From: Malania oleifera
Taxonomy: Eukaryota > Streptophyta > Magnoliopsida > Santalales > Ximeniaceae
NCBI RefSeq assembly: GCF_029873635.1
Contig: NC_080422.1
Span: 9,455,764 to 9,519,763, forward strand
Direction of reading: 5' to 3'
DNA: 64,000 nucleotides
The number at the start of each line of letters is the position of its first letter. Positions within the stretch are counted from its first letter, which is position 1. Shown here piece after piece: positions 23,001 to 32,349 of the stretch. Both the position numbers and the translations under genes were made by a program. The notes below the pieces were generated by a model. The model was not told where the DNA came from. It saw nothing but the letters and a program-made list of their open reading frames with translations, and did not search any database.

Positions 23001-25355
23001 CCCTTTCCACTCCTCCAAAGATTCAAACCCGAGATCATCAATAAGGATGTCTCAAGCTTTGACCACTGGGATGTTTCCTAGGAGACATTATGTTTGATTG
23101 TCCATGAGAGGGAGATTAAGAGATCGATGCTATTAGGATTTAGGATTGAAGTTGGGTGGATGGGGTGGATTGGCTTGTTTTGTATCTGTGTTTTGAAACT
23201 TATTTTGAAGTCCAAGGAGGTCTTGTGGTTTCTAGTTATTTTACAGAACTTGTGTGTGACCCCAAGGGCAATTACTGGTGCTATGAAAATTTATGGGTTT
23301 AACACAAGGTCAAGCGCATGTGCTTTTTAGATATCAGAGATAGAATATTGATGCAAATATTTGGCATCTGTAATGGGTCTTGCATTGAGAATCTTGGAAA
23401 ATTCCTTGTCATTTTGCTTAAGGAGAAGTCATTGATTTGTTAAAAATAGAATTGTATGATTGAGATTTGAAATCTGGGAATTAATTGTCATTTTGCTATC
23501 CTTATTTGCTTTATAATTGGCAGTCTAGATTAGCATAATTGCTTTTGCTGTATGATTGTTTGATAAGTTAATGTTGGATGATATGAACACTTATTTGTGT
23601 AGTGAAGTTTCTTTTGAGCTTCTGGCATAAACAACACTGATTTCAAATGATGGTAAAATTCTGAAGTTATCCTTGAACTTGTGTTAAAGTTAGTTGATAT
23701 GAGGATTAAGTTTGTGATAATACACACTTTTGTGTAGAGCATTTAATTTTGATAAAATAGATAAAGAATTGGGATCTTTCATGGCCAACCTGATATGTTC
23801 AGTTTGAGATGGGGAACCTGATATGTTCAGTTTGAGATGAGATTATGATGGTACTCAAAATTAATTTATAAACTCTTCATGGATATGCTTTGTTGGTTGC
23901 CCAAAGGTAAACCTAAAGAAAAGTGGAGTTCAAATTTTGTAGCATCCTTTCGAATGCTAAATGGTTGTTGGATTTTAGGTCTTCTTTCTTTATTGCCTCC
24001 ACCTTTAATCTGATTCTCATTCTGTTTGGTGGAAAACTGGAAATACAATTCCAATTGTTAGATTTTAGAATAACAAGCTCAAACCACACTCTGCAACCTT
24101 TATGTAAGATTTAATAATATTGGAATTTGTCTTTATGCTTTGGCGTGTTGACACTGGGATTGATTCTGTTTCAGGCTGCAGATGCGTTGTTGAGAGTGGT
24201 TGGGAAGCCATGGACTGTACCATGGACAGCAGAGACCATACTGCAGGTAACAATATTCTTCCATCGCCTTCAACCACGCCTAATGATGATCTTTCGAAGA
24301 AGGAAAAGCCACCTGATGTCTAATAAATGACAGTGGGGAGTTTTTCCTTCGTAGCTGTTTTCAAACCTTTTTTTTCTGGCTGGCTTATTATTTTGTCCCT
24401 TTTCCAAATATAAATTTTGGTGCAGTGTCCTAAGTGGGTAGCTTTCTGGTTTGTTTGTGTAATGTTTGATTATCATCCCCACATGCTCCATGTTGCGACA
24501 GAGCACTCATTTTTTACTCCAGTTGCTTCGAGACTTTCTTTCAAGGACTTTTTGGAGGATTTAAAAGTCATAAAATTTTGTATTTTAACTCCTGAAATTC
24601 TCTTTTCCTAAATGTTTACTGCATGATATTTTAATGGAATTAAGCATTGATGATGAACCACAGAAAACTGTTTTGTGGTGATTCAGGTTATGCTCCTCTG
24701 GATTGCTTCATTCTGGTTCATAGGATCTTGGATGGTTCCATTTTCAGCTCACATGATGGGTTTCAACCGTGAATCTCTAACATATAGAGGCCAAGCATTA
24801 TTCAGCCTCTTGACTGACGTAACCGAAGGCCTTGCTGGAATTGCGATCCTCTATCGCTGCCTGTCCCGATTTTTCCCACTTCCATCTGATTGGTTTAGAT
24901 TTAGCCTGAGAGGGAGCTGGAAATTGGATGTTGCTCTGGGATGCCTCATGTTCCCCCTTGTCAACCACCTCTCACAGTTTAACCTTAATCTATTGGCGCC
25001 CCTGCCTTCTCCAAGTGTCACTCTCACTGGTGTCGAGCAGTCAATTGTAGCACGGGATCCCGTGGCCATGGCTCTGTATGCAACAGTAGTTTCTGTGTGC
25101 GCTCCCGTGTGGGAGGAGATCGTTTTCCGGGGGTTCCTTCTCCCTTCACTGACAAAATACATGCCCGTGTGGTGCTCCATTTTGGTGAGCTCCTTAGCAT
25201 TTGCGCTTGCCCATTTCAATGTACAGAGAATTCTACCTCTCGTTCTTCTTGGGGTGGTGATGGGTGTTGTTTTTGCCCGGTCAAGGAATCTTCTGCCCTC
25301 CATCCTCTTGCACAGTCTCTGGAACGGATTCGTCTTCTTGGATTTGATGAAGTAG
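17013..25355 (+). CDS. CPBP-family (CAAX-like) intramembrane metalloprotease, probably plastid-targeted, four exons
   Basis: A type II CAAX/ABI-like protease expected to span a membrane several times; the plant homologues are mostly plastid proteins. Exons: 17013-17168, 17647-17817, 24175-24246 and 24687-25355, all GT-AG and all phase 0, giving about 355 residues. Residues 1-52 are rich in Ser, Arg and Pro with few acidic residues, as in a transit peptide. Exon 2 encodes an acidic PEELVNPEELANPD linker. Exon 3 encodes GKPWTVPWTAETILQ, leading into the first membrane helix (VMLLWIASFWFIGSWM). The catalytic motifs are complete: EEIVFR (E276, E277, R281), FALAH (H309) and HSLWN (H342, N346), likely binding the metal. 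The start ATG is chosen because it opens the transit-like region; a six-codon upstream frame precedes it. Intron 2 is 6.4 kb and full of insertions. Exon 1 and exon 2 limits are inferred from splice signals and phase. Confidence 0.85.
17680..19320 (+). repeat. Segmental duplication, copy 1 (exon 2 and following intron of the protease gene)
   Basis: This block aligns in order with 22290-23960: the exon 2 coding part, the AAGGAGAATTCTG segment after it, the AAAACAAGGAA block, GTTGGATGATATGAACACTT near 19038, and the TTTTGCAGCATCC block near 19290. It contains an Au SINE at 18037-18219 that I do not find at the matching place in copy 2. Confidence 0.8.
18037..18219 (+). mobile_element. Au-type SINE with target-site duplication
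   Basis: A tRNA-derived SINE: A-box-like AGCTTAGGCACAACGGTAA, B-box-like GGTCATGGGTTTGAGGC, then the Au family's diagnostic TAGACCCATTGTGGTC and CCCTTCCCCGGACCCC, ending in CTGTTTTGT. The flanks 18012-18036 and 18220-18244 are direct repeats of 25 bases with 22 identical, beginning TGTGCTG and ending CAATGA. Length 183 bp matches full-length Au. Confidence 0.9.
19456..19650 (-). mobile_element. RTE-type LINE fragment (reverse transcriptase C-terminal part)
   Basis: On the minus strand the frame holds E-M-R-M-P-R-W-M-G-D followed by L-K-D-K-L-R-N-E-Y-I and K-L-G-I-E-P-V-E-D-K, the conserved AEMRMLRWM..KDKIRNE..GVAPIEDK tail of plant RTE-like elements. It is a short remnant without visible ends, in intron 2 of the protease gene. 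Confidence 0.75.
19700..20640. other. Intron 2 stretch with no recognised element
   Basis: AT-rich sequence with a homopolymer junction at about 20223-20247 (a T run followed by a long G run), which may be prone to assembly error. No coding similarity was recognised. Confidence 0.4.
20650..21270 (-). mobile_element. L1-type LINE fragment, 3' end (zf-RVT domain)
   Basis: Minus-strand translation at 21072-20827 shows the zinc-binding reverse-transcriptase-associated domain, with H-L-F-F-H, W-x-x-W-S-K and A-I-F-W-x-x-W segments. The 3' side on that strand is an untranslated tail with a long T run and ATAAATTTCTTTGTTTAT near 20650-20680, typical of plant L1 ends. The element is 5'-truncated near 21270 and has internal stops, including one just upstream of the 20827-21072 frame. 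It sits in intron 2 of the protease gene. Confidence 0.7.
21940..22245 (+). mobile_element. RTE-type LINE fragment abutting the duplicated exon
   Basis: Plus-strand pieces match the plant RTE pattern YLG-(x)n-V-K-L-G-W-V-K-W-R-S, then K-E-K-F-Y-G-M-A-K, then L-Y-G-x-E-C-W, then L-K-M-R-M-V-R, with in-frame stops (e.g. after the ILAILYG segment). It ends about 40-50 bases before the duplicated copy of protease exon 2 begins. Its orientation is opposite to the RTE piece at 19456-19650. Confidence 0.7.
22290..22432 (+). pseudogene. Decayed duplicate of protease exon 2
   Basis: Compared with exon 2 at 17690-17833, this copy keeps the frame through SPEELANPN. It then lacks 5 bases where exon 2 has AAGTCCAGTGC (here AAGTGC near 22379), so the frame shifts. 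The exon-end GT is still present in AAAGGTGAAC. Including this segment would break the protease frame, so it is most likely skipped as a pseudo-exon. Confidence 0.75.
22779..22930. repeat. 76 bp tandem duplication
   Basis: Two nearly identical head-to-tail copies start at 22779 and 22855 with ACAAGGAAGTGATGTTAG. One G/A difference is seen in the GATGAGATG/GATGAAATG segment. The SINE next door inserted into the second copy. Confidence 0.9.
22925..23086 (-). mobile_element. tRNA-derived SINE (unassigned family) with perfect 15 bp target duplication
   Basis: The 15-mer ATTATGTTTGATTGT flanks the block exactly, at 22910-22924 and 23087-23101. On the minus strand the insert begins CCTAGGAAACATCCCAGTGG, has an A-box-like TCCCAGTGGTCAAAGC and a B-box-like CTCGGGTTTGAATC, then a GGAGTGGAAAGGGATATGAG body. 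Length is 162 bp. The perfect duplication suggests a fairly young insertion. Confidence 0.8.
23800..23845. repeat. Short direct repeat
   Basis: CCTGATATGTTCAGTTTGAG occurs at about 23789 and again about 29 bases later, a small tandem duplication inside copy 2 of the segmental duplication. Confidence 0.6.
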
Positions 25356-25870
25356 TGTTCTGGTGGCTTCTCAGCTAACATTGTAGATCAGTGGGCATCT
25401 GATGATAGCAATTTCTTCAAAAAGCTTAGAACCTCACCAGTTATATGGGATTCGTCACCGTGGGAGGGTATTATATATATTGCATCTGGCTCTGCATCAG
25501 CTAAGCTGATTGATTGTGTACAGAATGTGCAATGGTCAACCCACTCCATGTATATGCAGTTAACACGGATAGACCAACCTTCTCTGAAAAATCCTATGTT
25601 GTTAAGTGAATCAATCAGCTTCTTAAGTTTTTTTCTTTTCTTTTTCGTTGTAATGTTGGGAAAAGAATGGGGAAAGAAATGAAATAACCAACACTGCATC
25701 TTCTGATGATCTTGCATGGCTGGCTTTGTGAATCTGTGATCCCATCTTTTGGTTCCCTTTTGCCATTCTATTTCCTTCCTGGATATCCTTCTTGTGTGAA
25801 AATGGCCTTGTGATGCCATTCTATTCTTAAAATGGAATTTATAATTTTGTAACCCTTCCAATAAACATAT
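25356..25870 (+). other. Probable 3' UTR and downstream flank of the protease gene
   Basis: Follows the TAG stop at 25353-25355. Composition stays gene-like to about 25860, where TCCAATAAACATATG offers a possible poly(A) signal (AATAAA at about 25859-25864). The opposing open frame here is a shadow without family resemblance. Confidence 0.45.
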
Positions 25871-27780
25871 GCATGGGAGAACCCACTTTTGTTTTCCATT
25901 TGAAAAAAGAAAGAAGTATGTGTATGACAGTACTAAAAATAGACAAATTATAATTCGAATAATGAAATCGGATTATGAGATTATGCGTATATAATCCATT
26001 GAAGAAACAAATTAAGAATTTGCATTGGTGAATGTCTAGCTTAAATTTATTTAGTATGTAAAAATAAAATTTAATAAAATTGAATTGATCTTCGTAATTT
26101 TAAATATTTTTAATACACCTTTTACTTCCACTCTTCTATTTGACTCGATCAAAGTTGACTCAAATCTTATGTTGGGAATTGAAGCAACTCAACTTGTTAA
26201 AAAATCCAAGTAATTAAGTGTGTAACATTATATTTCTAAGCATGAGTTCAAGTTTTACATTTAAATTCATACATAAACGAACTTTAGGTAACCTTCGGTT
26301 CATAGTTGGAATCGAAAACGGAATATCGGATTTCTCTCTCGTTTGGTTCAATCATAAAATCAAAATCGAAATTGTATTGTAGTGTTGGGTATATATAAAC
26401 ATAAAAATCAGAAACGAGTCTAATTTTAATTTTTTTTTTGTATATCATATTATTAATAAAATTTTATATTATATATTTTTATTGACGATATTATTATCTT
26501 ATTTTAAGGTTATACATAATAATATAGTAAATAAATAATCATACCACAATTATCACAGTATCTATAATTTAATACTTTTCTATTACTTTGTATTAGTTAT
26601 AATATAATATAAATATTAATAATAATGGTTAAAATATTTTATATTAAAAAGATTATTATATATCCGTATTTAATGATGTCATAATATTAATATTGTTTTA
26701 TAGATTTATGTAGTATATATTTTATTATATATATAATATTGTATTATAATATATGTGTTTGCGTATATTTAATATACAATAGTATTCCTTTTTTTTTTTT
26801 TCTATATTATAGCATTATCAAATTTCATTATAACATATTTATAATTGATGATAACAATAAATATTTTATTTTATTTTTAAGATTACAAATACTAATATAA
26901 TAAATAATCATACGATTCATACCACAAGTAGTTCTATTAATTTTTACATGCTATAATATTATTATATATAATAAAAAGTATTAATAATAATAGTTTAATA
27001 ATTATATTAAAATATATAATAATATTTTAAATATTAATAATGATATCATAATATTAATATTATTTTTAAAATTTATCTAATATATATTGTATTATATTAA
27101 TATAAATTATCATATTATAATAAATACTATGTTTTCAGTAATTAGGATTTGATTCCAAAGTAAACGCAGGTAAAAAGGAAAATCTCATTCTTATATGAAA
27201 TGAAAATTAGAATAAGATTATCATAAAACAAACGTTAAAAATAGGAATCAACCATTCCAATTTCGATTTCTAGAATTAATTCCCAATTGCTAAACACCGT
27301 TTTAATATAATTTTATATTATAATTTATTCTAAAACCCTAAATGCATATCCCAAGCAAAATGTTTTAGAGTTTGGAGATAGGGCATTGAATTTTAATTTA
27401 TGTAAATCGGATAAAAGTAATAAAATTTTATTAAATTTTACTCAAATTTATTGGAAGTCCCCACCTATTGCCTCAAACACATCCTAATGTATTTCTTTGA
27501 TCTCATGTTAAATTTCATGTTGTTATCGGATCAAGAATTTGATGCGAGAAAAGAAAAATAAAAAAAAAATATCATTATTTGTTTCTACACCAAATAATAT
27601 CATAGATAAAAAAAATATCTCAAGATGATTAAATATTTAAAAATAAAAGTTTATTTATTAATTCATCATTTTTTTTCTTCCTCATCTTTTTATGAAAAAA
27701 AAAAATAAGTCCACAATTTTTTTCCTTCTTAATATTTCTCAAATTGTAAACGAAATTATAATTTATTAAACTGGAAATAC
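25871..27780. other. Very AT-rich stretch, possible decayed foldback element
   Basis: No genes. Sequences near 26292-26360 (TTCGGTTCATAGTTGGAATCG) and near 27240-27300 (GGAATCAACCATTCCAATTTCG ... AATTGCTAAACACCG) are weakly inverse to each other and enclose about 0.9 kb of nearly pure A/T. This could be an old miniature element; no target duplication was found. Confidence 0.3.
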
Positions 27781-27799
27781 ATACATATATATATATATA

Positions 27800-28145
27800 A
27801 GATCATGGAGGTCGCATCTCCATAGACACCAAGCTGTGCTCAGAAAATGAATTGGAATGAATTATAGCAGAGCGGCAGACTGAGCCAGAGTCTCTGCTCT
27901 GCGTTGCTGCAAATTGCAATGCGCGAGGGTGAGGGCGATTTCCCAAGTTGGGCAAATCACGCGAGGGAGACAGAGAGTATACGTAATGCTCTGTTGTGAT
28001 ATAGGAAGAAAACAGAGTCCCCTGTTCTGCCATTGGGTTTCCCATTCGGTGGTTGTGCCACCAACCCCGCACTCTCCATCTTCATCCCAAACACAGCTGT
28101 CCAAACCTTTAATCAATTTCCCCATAAAAAACGAACATAGAGGAT
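27800..28145. other. GC-richer island without a recognised gene
   Basis: Within AT-rich surroundings, about 350 bases have balanced composition and open frames on both strands. On the minus strand an 87-codon frame runs from 28125 to 27862. Neither strand resembles a family I know. It could be a lost first exon, a promoter-proximal fragment or part of a mobile element. Confidence 0.25.
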
Positions 28146-28499
28146 GGGATCATTTGCGTCATGATTTCAGAGCTCCCCCATTTATCATAATTAAATGGAA
28201 TTTTTAATTTTTAAACTTGTAAACTTCAAAATCCATTTATTATTTTTTTTTAAAAAAAAATTCCTAATTTTATAAAAATATTAATGTTGTGAAAAATATG
28301 TATGTTACCCTTATCTTCCACTCATTCATCTTCCACAACTTCCATTTTTTCATCCCAATAATTTTTTTGTTATCAATATTATCTTATCTTCCACTCATTC
28401 ATCTTTATTTAATTTTCTACATCTTTTATAATATAATATCAGCACGATTATCTAACCAGCTGAGATATTTCTTTAAATCATATTTAATTTATTTCTTAT

Positions 28500-28870
28500 T
28501 ACTTTTACCCCACAAAAGTATAATGTTCTCCAAAAGAGAATATCTCCTTCAAAATTTTAAAAAATATCAATTTTCAGAAAAGATGGTCAAATAGTCATCC
28601 TAAAGAGTATATATTCAAATCTTTTGTCTATATATTTAATTTCCCGAAAAGATAGGTCTCCTAAAGAGGATATGTATCTAATCAACATAAGATATGGTAA
28701 ATATTTACCTCCTGAAGATGATATATTTTTAATCTCTCAAAGAGATGTTAAATTCGATCTCCTGAAGAGATGAAACGCTTATCCTCCATATGAGTTAGTA
28801 TATTTAACTTTCAGAAGATGTAGTAAATTATTACCTAATTTAATATTGTAAATTAGAATCATATTTAAGT
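28500..28870. repeat. Degenerate repeats around TCTCCTAAAGAGGATAT
   Basis: At least six units share a core like TCTCCTGAAGAGAT (about 28525, 28595, 28650, 28710, 28735, 28760), spaced roughly 25-70 bases apart. The core is a near-palindrome (ATCTC...GAGAT). The block lies just left of LTR element A and may belong to an older, unrecognised LTR element. Confidence 0.5.
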
Positions 28871-28932
28871 TCCTAAAAGGTGGAAATAATATTATATTAT
28901 TATCTCGATTTTATTTTAGTTTTTATATTTTA

Positions 28933-30538
28933 TGTAACACCCCGATCCAACTTACAGCCCGGGTGTTACGGTAGTGATGTCTGTGTGCCTAATATATTTC
29001 TCAACAGATATATATACGCAGCGGAAAACATAAACATTCATCAACCTATTATCAGAGTTGTAATTGTCTGATAGATACATACAACTATTCCAACATCCAT
29101 ATACAATACTGTATGATACTCGACACATCCTCGAGTCTTACAACATTTTACAAGTTCTGAAAACCTATAACATAACCTACAAAATCGAGCTCGTGGAGAC
29201 GCTCACTCAAAAATAGATCGCTACCTTACCCCAGTCCTTGCTAATCTCAACCTCGATAAGGACCTGAAGAGACAGTTTGTATGATAAGGTGAGACACCTC
29301 TCAGTAAAGGACGATTAAGCTAATAACAGTGTGTGACCAGCATGCTTTAAGTGTTTAACAAAAACATAAACATATATAATCATCGTTTCCGTAATTGTAA
29401 AATACGTAGCCCATTTTCATCATATGAACAGCCTATAACAACAATTACATAAATGTACAAATATGCAGGGTAGGACACACCCTCAAACTCTATACCATGT
29501 ATAAATCCCCACAATCAAGGTTGACTGCCCTACTGTTTCAATACAGCCTAGGTACCCGATCAAGAGGCAAACTCACACTAAGACCGCCCCTACTGTCTCA
29601 ATACAGTTTGGGTTCATATAGATCAAAAGTATGGTGCCCTCACTGGCAACTGATCCGTACCTACACTATTAGTCCCCAGGGTTCCTAAAGCATATCGTGC
29701 AATTTAAGCAATTTAAACGTTCTTTTGAAATCATTTCACAAAAAACATCATTACGTGAAATTCGGCCCGTAGCCGTCAAATAAACTTCCTGCATTTTCAC
29801 AATAATTCTAGTATTTCACAACATCAACACCTGCCACACAGTTTTCCACATTCGAAAACAACCCGAAAGTAAATATAAACAATTAATATCACAATACGAG
29901 TTTTAAACAATGAAAACAAAATTTCCAACCGGTGAAAAGGTCCAGAATGACAAGTACAATATTCTAAAAATATAACATTTGAATTTAATCAGTTGGTTTT
30001 GAAAATAAAGCCAATTTATCGAACCAAGGCCTGGAAACCCTAAAATCGTCGTAACTCGATATCTAAAACTTATTTCAACATTTCAATTGATACATATTGT
30101 ATAAATCACTGTATTAACATAACCCCCTTACTTGCATGTGAATCGGAGTACGAAACGACCTGGAACTCAAGCCCTAATTTTCCAAACCCCGAACCTAAAC
30201 TATTCAAAATAATGGCATGAAAACCTCGAAACCTAATACTCGAAGAACAACACTTCTGTATAATCTCGTATACTACAGATGTACAGGACCAAAAGCAAAA
30301 ACTAACCCTTACCTCGATTTTCGAGAAGAACTCAGAATTCTCCGAAATGAAATTCTCATCCGTAGAACCTGTAGAGATTCCTTCTGTAATCCACGTAGCG
30401 ATGTCGGATTGTTGATTCTGGAAAAACACGGCTCGAAAATCTTAGAGAGAGAGGGAGAGTGGAGTCCGTGTCTAAAGAGAGAGAGAGAGAAAAAAAAAAG
30501 AGTGTTTATAAAGAAAAACCTAACTTAGCCTTTAAGTA
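28933..30538 (-). repeat. LTR of element A, first part
   Basis: Begins TGTAACACCCCGATCC after an AT-rich flank and contains GGTGAGACACCTCTCAGTAA, a segment also found (reverse complement) in the LTR of element C. It includes a GA-rich tract near 30450-30500 and is cut at 30538 by element B; it resumes at 38579. Confidence 0.75.
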
Positions 30539-32349
30539 AGATTACGTGCTTAAATTGCGTAATTAGGTGCTTTAATTCATGCATTACGAATTATATTTTT
30601 TATTTAAATGCCTAATTACTCTCAATATTCTAACATTGTGTTCTATTTATAAAATTTGGGTTTTATTGAGTAATTTATGAAACTTTGGTATTTTTTATTG
30701 TAGGGCAACTATTGGAAGCTAAAAACTTATGGTACTTTATAATCTGTACGTAACTTTCTTATAAGACCTCCGATTCAGGTGATTCAGGATGTCATAGAAA
30801 CATAAGAAAATTCTCTACAATTTTCATGTTTTGTGTTTTGTGAAATATTGGTTGCATCAAGATCGAAATCAGACGTGAAGTTACCATATGCTGTTTTATG
30901 GAATATTTCAATAATTCTCCGTAATCTGGGTGTAACTTTCTCGTCCGAGCTCCGATCGAGACGATTTAAAATTATGGGGAAAGCTGAGAAATATTTATAC
31001 AACTTTCATGTTTCAAACTTTGATAGTTACATGCTGTAGGAGGGTCGAAATTGGGTTTGAAAGTGGAGGGCAGATCGTGTACCTTTGAAAAAAGAAAAGA
31101 AAAGAAAAATAATAATAATAAAAATATTAAGGATGATGTCTGGGTGAGGAACAAAAGAAAAGGAAAGAAAGAAAAGGAAATAAATAAAGAAAAAAAAAAG
31201 GAAAGAAAAGGGGAAAAAAGGTGAAAAGTAAGGAGACATATTTTTTTAGGTTTTCTTATTGGGGAGCTGGGCAGAAGGTTGGAAGAAGGGGGCATGTGCT
31301 AGGAGGATATTTTTTGAAGGAATAGTGGAGTTTCTTTGGGAGGCCGCATACGCACAGGAAATATTTGGGGGAGCACGCGGATTGGAAGAGAAAAAAAAAG
31401 CCATCTTTTTGGTATTTTTCTTGGAGTCTCTGAGAGTTGGTGCTGCAAAGACACACACTAGGCCAGCAAAGGAGAGTTGGTGACACGCAGAAATTTAAAA
31501 TTTTTTCGAAATCGGAAGGCAGCGAATAATGACAGTGCTTGAGGTGTTCGCGGTGCACGACGGCAGTGTTGCGAGTGTTTATTTTTCCCATACGCTCCAA
31601 ATAGAAGAAAATATGGTCAAATCTGTTATGTTGAATTTAATTTTCGGAATGAACTAAATTTTTGCATTCTAGGAAAACAAGGTAACCAGTTTCGAACTAT
31701 GCTTGCTTTTTGATGTTAATCTGAAGTAGTTTTCATTAATGTTTGTTTGAGTTATTCTGCGCTTAATGCTTTTAATTAACTAGCCATTAATTAAATGATA
31801 TTAGTCTTGTGATTTGCTACCGAAAGGGGGCATTATAGGATAGATCTTGAATAATTCAACGTAGGTAAATATAGAGATCGAAAGACTTGTATGAACCTAC
31901 TTAACTTTAAAAATCGAGGGTCTTATTACGTTCTTGTGTTATTAATTTGTATAATCTTATGTTAAATAATAAACAAGAATAGGTTGTGATTGACTATCAA
32001 AAAAGGCTTTTGGAAAAATTAGAGATTTGCTAACAAACAAAGAATACGAATTCGAATTGACTAGATGAGTAAAGCATAGTGAGAAATTAGGTGAAATCGG
32101 TTTCTTAGAAGTTTTCACCTTGAGTAATTTGATACGCAGCATCCAGTTTTAAATTCTCTTGAATAGTTTATTTAAAGTAACTTTGTTTAAATTTCGCAGT
32201 CTAAAATTATTAATTTTTCTAAATAAAATCAAGGTTATTATAAATTCGGTACTTGGTAAAATTAAGACTCCATTCCCTGAGGACGATACTCTACACATTA
32301 CTATATTATAAAATTACGATACTATGCACTTGCAGTTTTGCACCGGTCA
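30539..32349 (+). repeat. 5' LTR of element B
   Basis: Pairs with 36855-38573; both share ATTAGGTGCTTTAATTCATG near the start, an A/G-rich central tract, and GACGATACTCTACACAT near the end. Confidence 0.9.

Larger units (their letters stand above)
22290..23960 (+). repeat. Segmental duplication, copy 2 (decayed exon 2 and intron)
   Basis: Second copy of the 17680-19320 block, about 4.6 kb downstream in the same intron. Shared landmarks include CCTGAAGAATTGGC, GTTGGATGATATGAACACTT at about 23573, and the TTTTGTAGCATCC block near 23935. It also carries a 76 bp internal tandem duplication and a SINE that copy 1 lacks. Confidence 0.8.

Noticed and set aside
24851-25381. A 176-codon frame on the minus strand over the protease last exon
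   Set aside because: It is the antisense shadow of the exon carrying all CPBP catalytic motifs and has no family resemblance.
25388-25861. A 157-codon minus-strand frame downstream of the protease gene
   Set aside because: No recognisable domain; it lies over the probable 3' UTR and contains low-complexity lysine-rich stretches from T-rich DNA.
28290-28500. Copia leader-like text (ATAATATCAGCACGATTATC)
   Set aside because: Faint resemblance to Copia leaders only; no gag, no LTR pair, no target duplication.
30972-31600. Several overlapping hydrophobic or Ser/Phe-rich frames
   Set aside because: They arise from the A/G-rich tract inside the LTRs of element B and recur at 37298-37796 in the other LTR; not genes.
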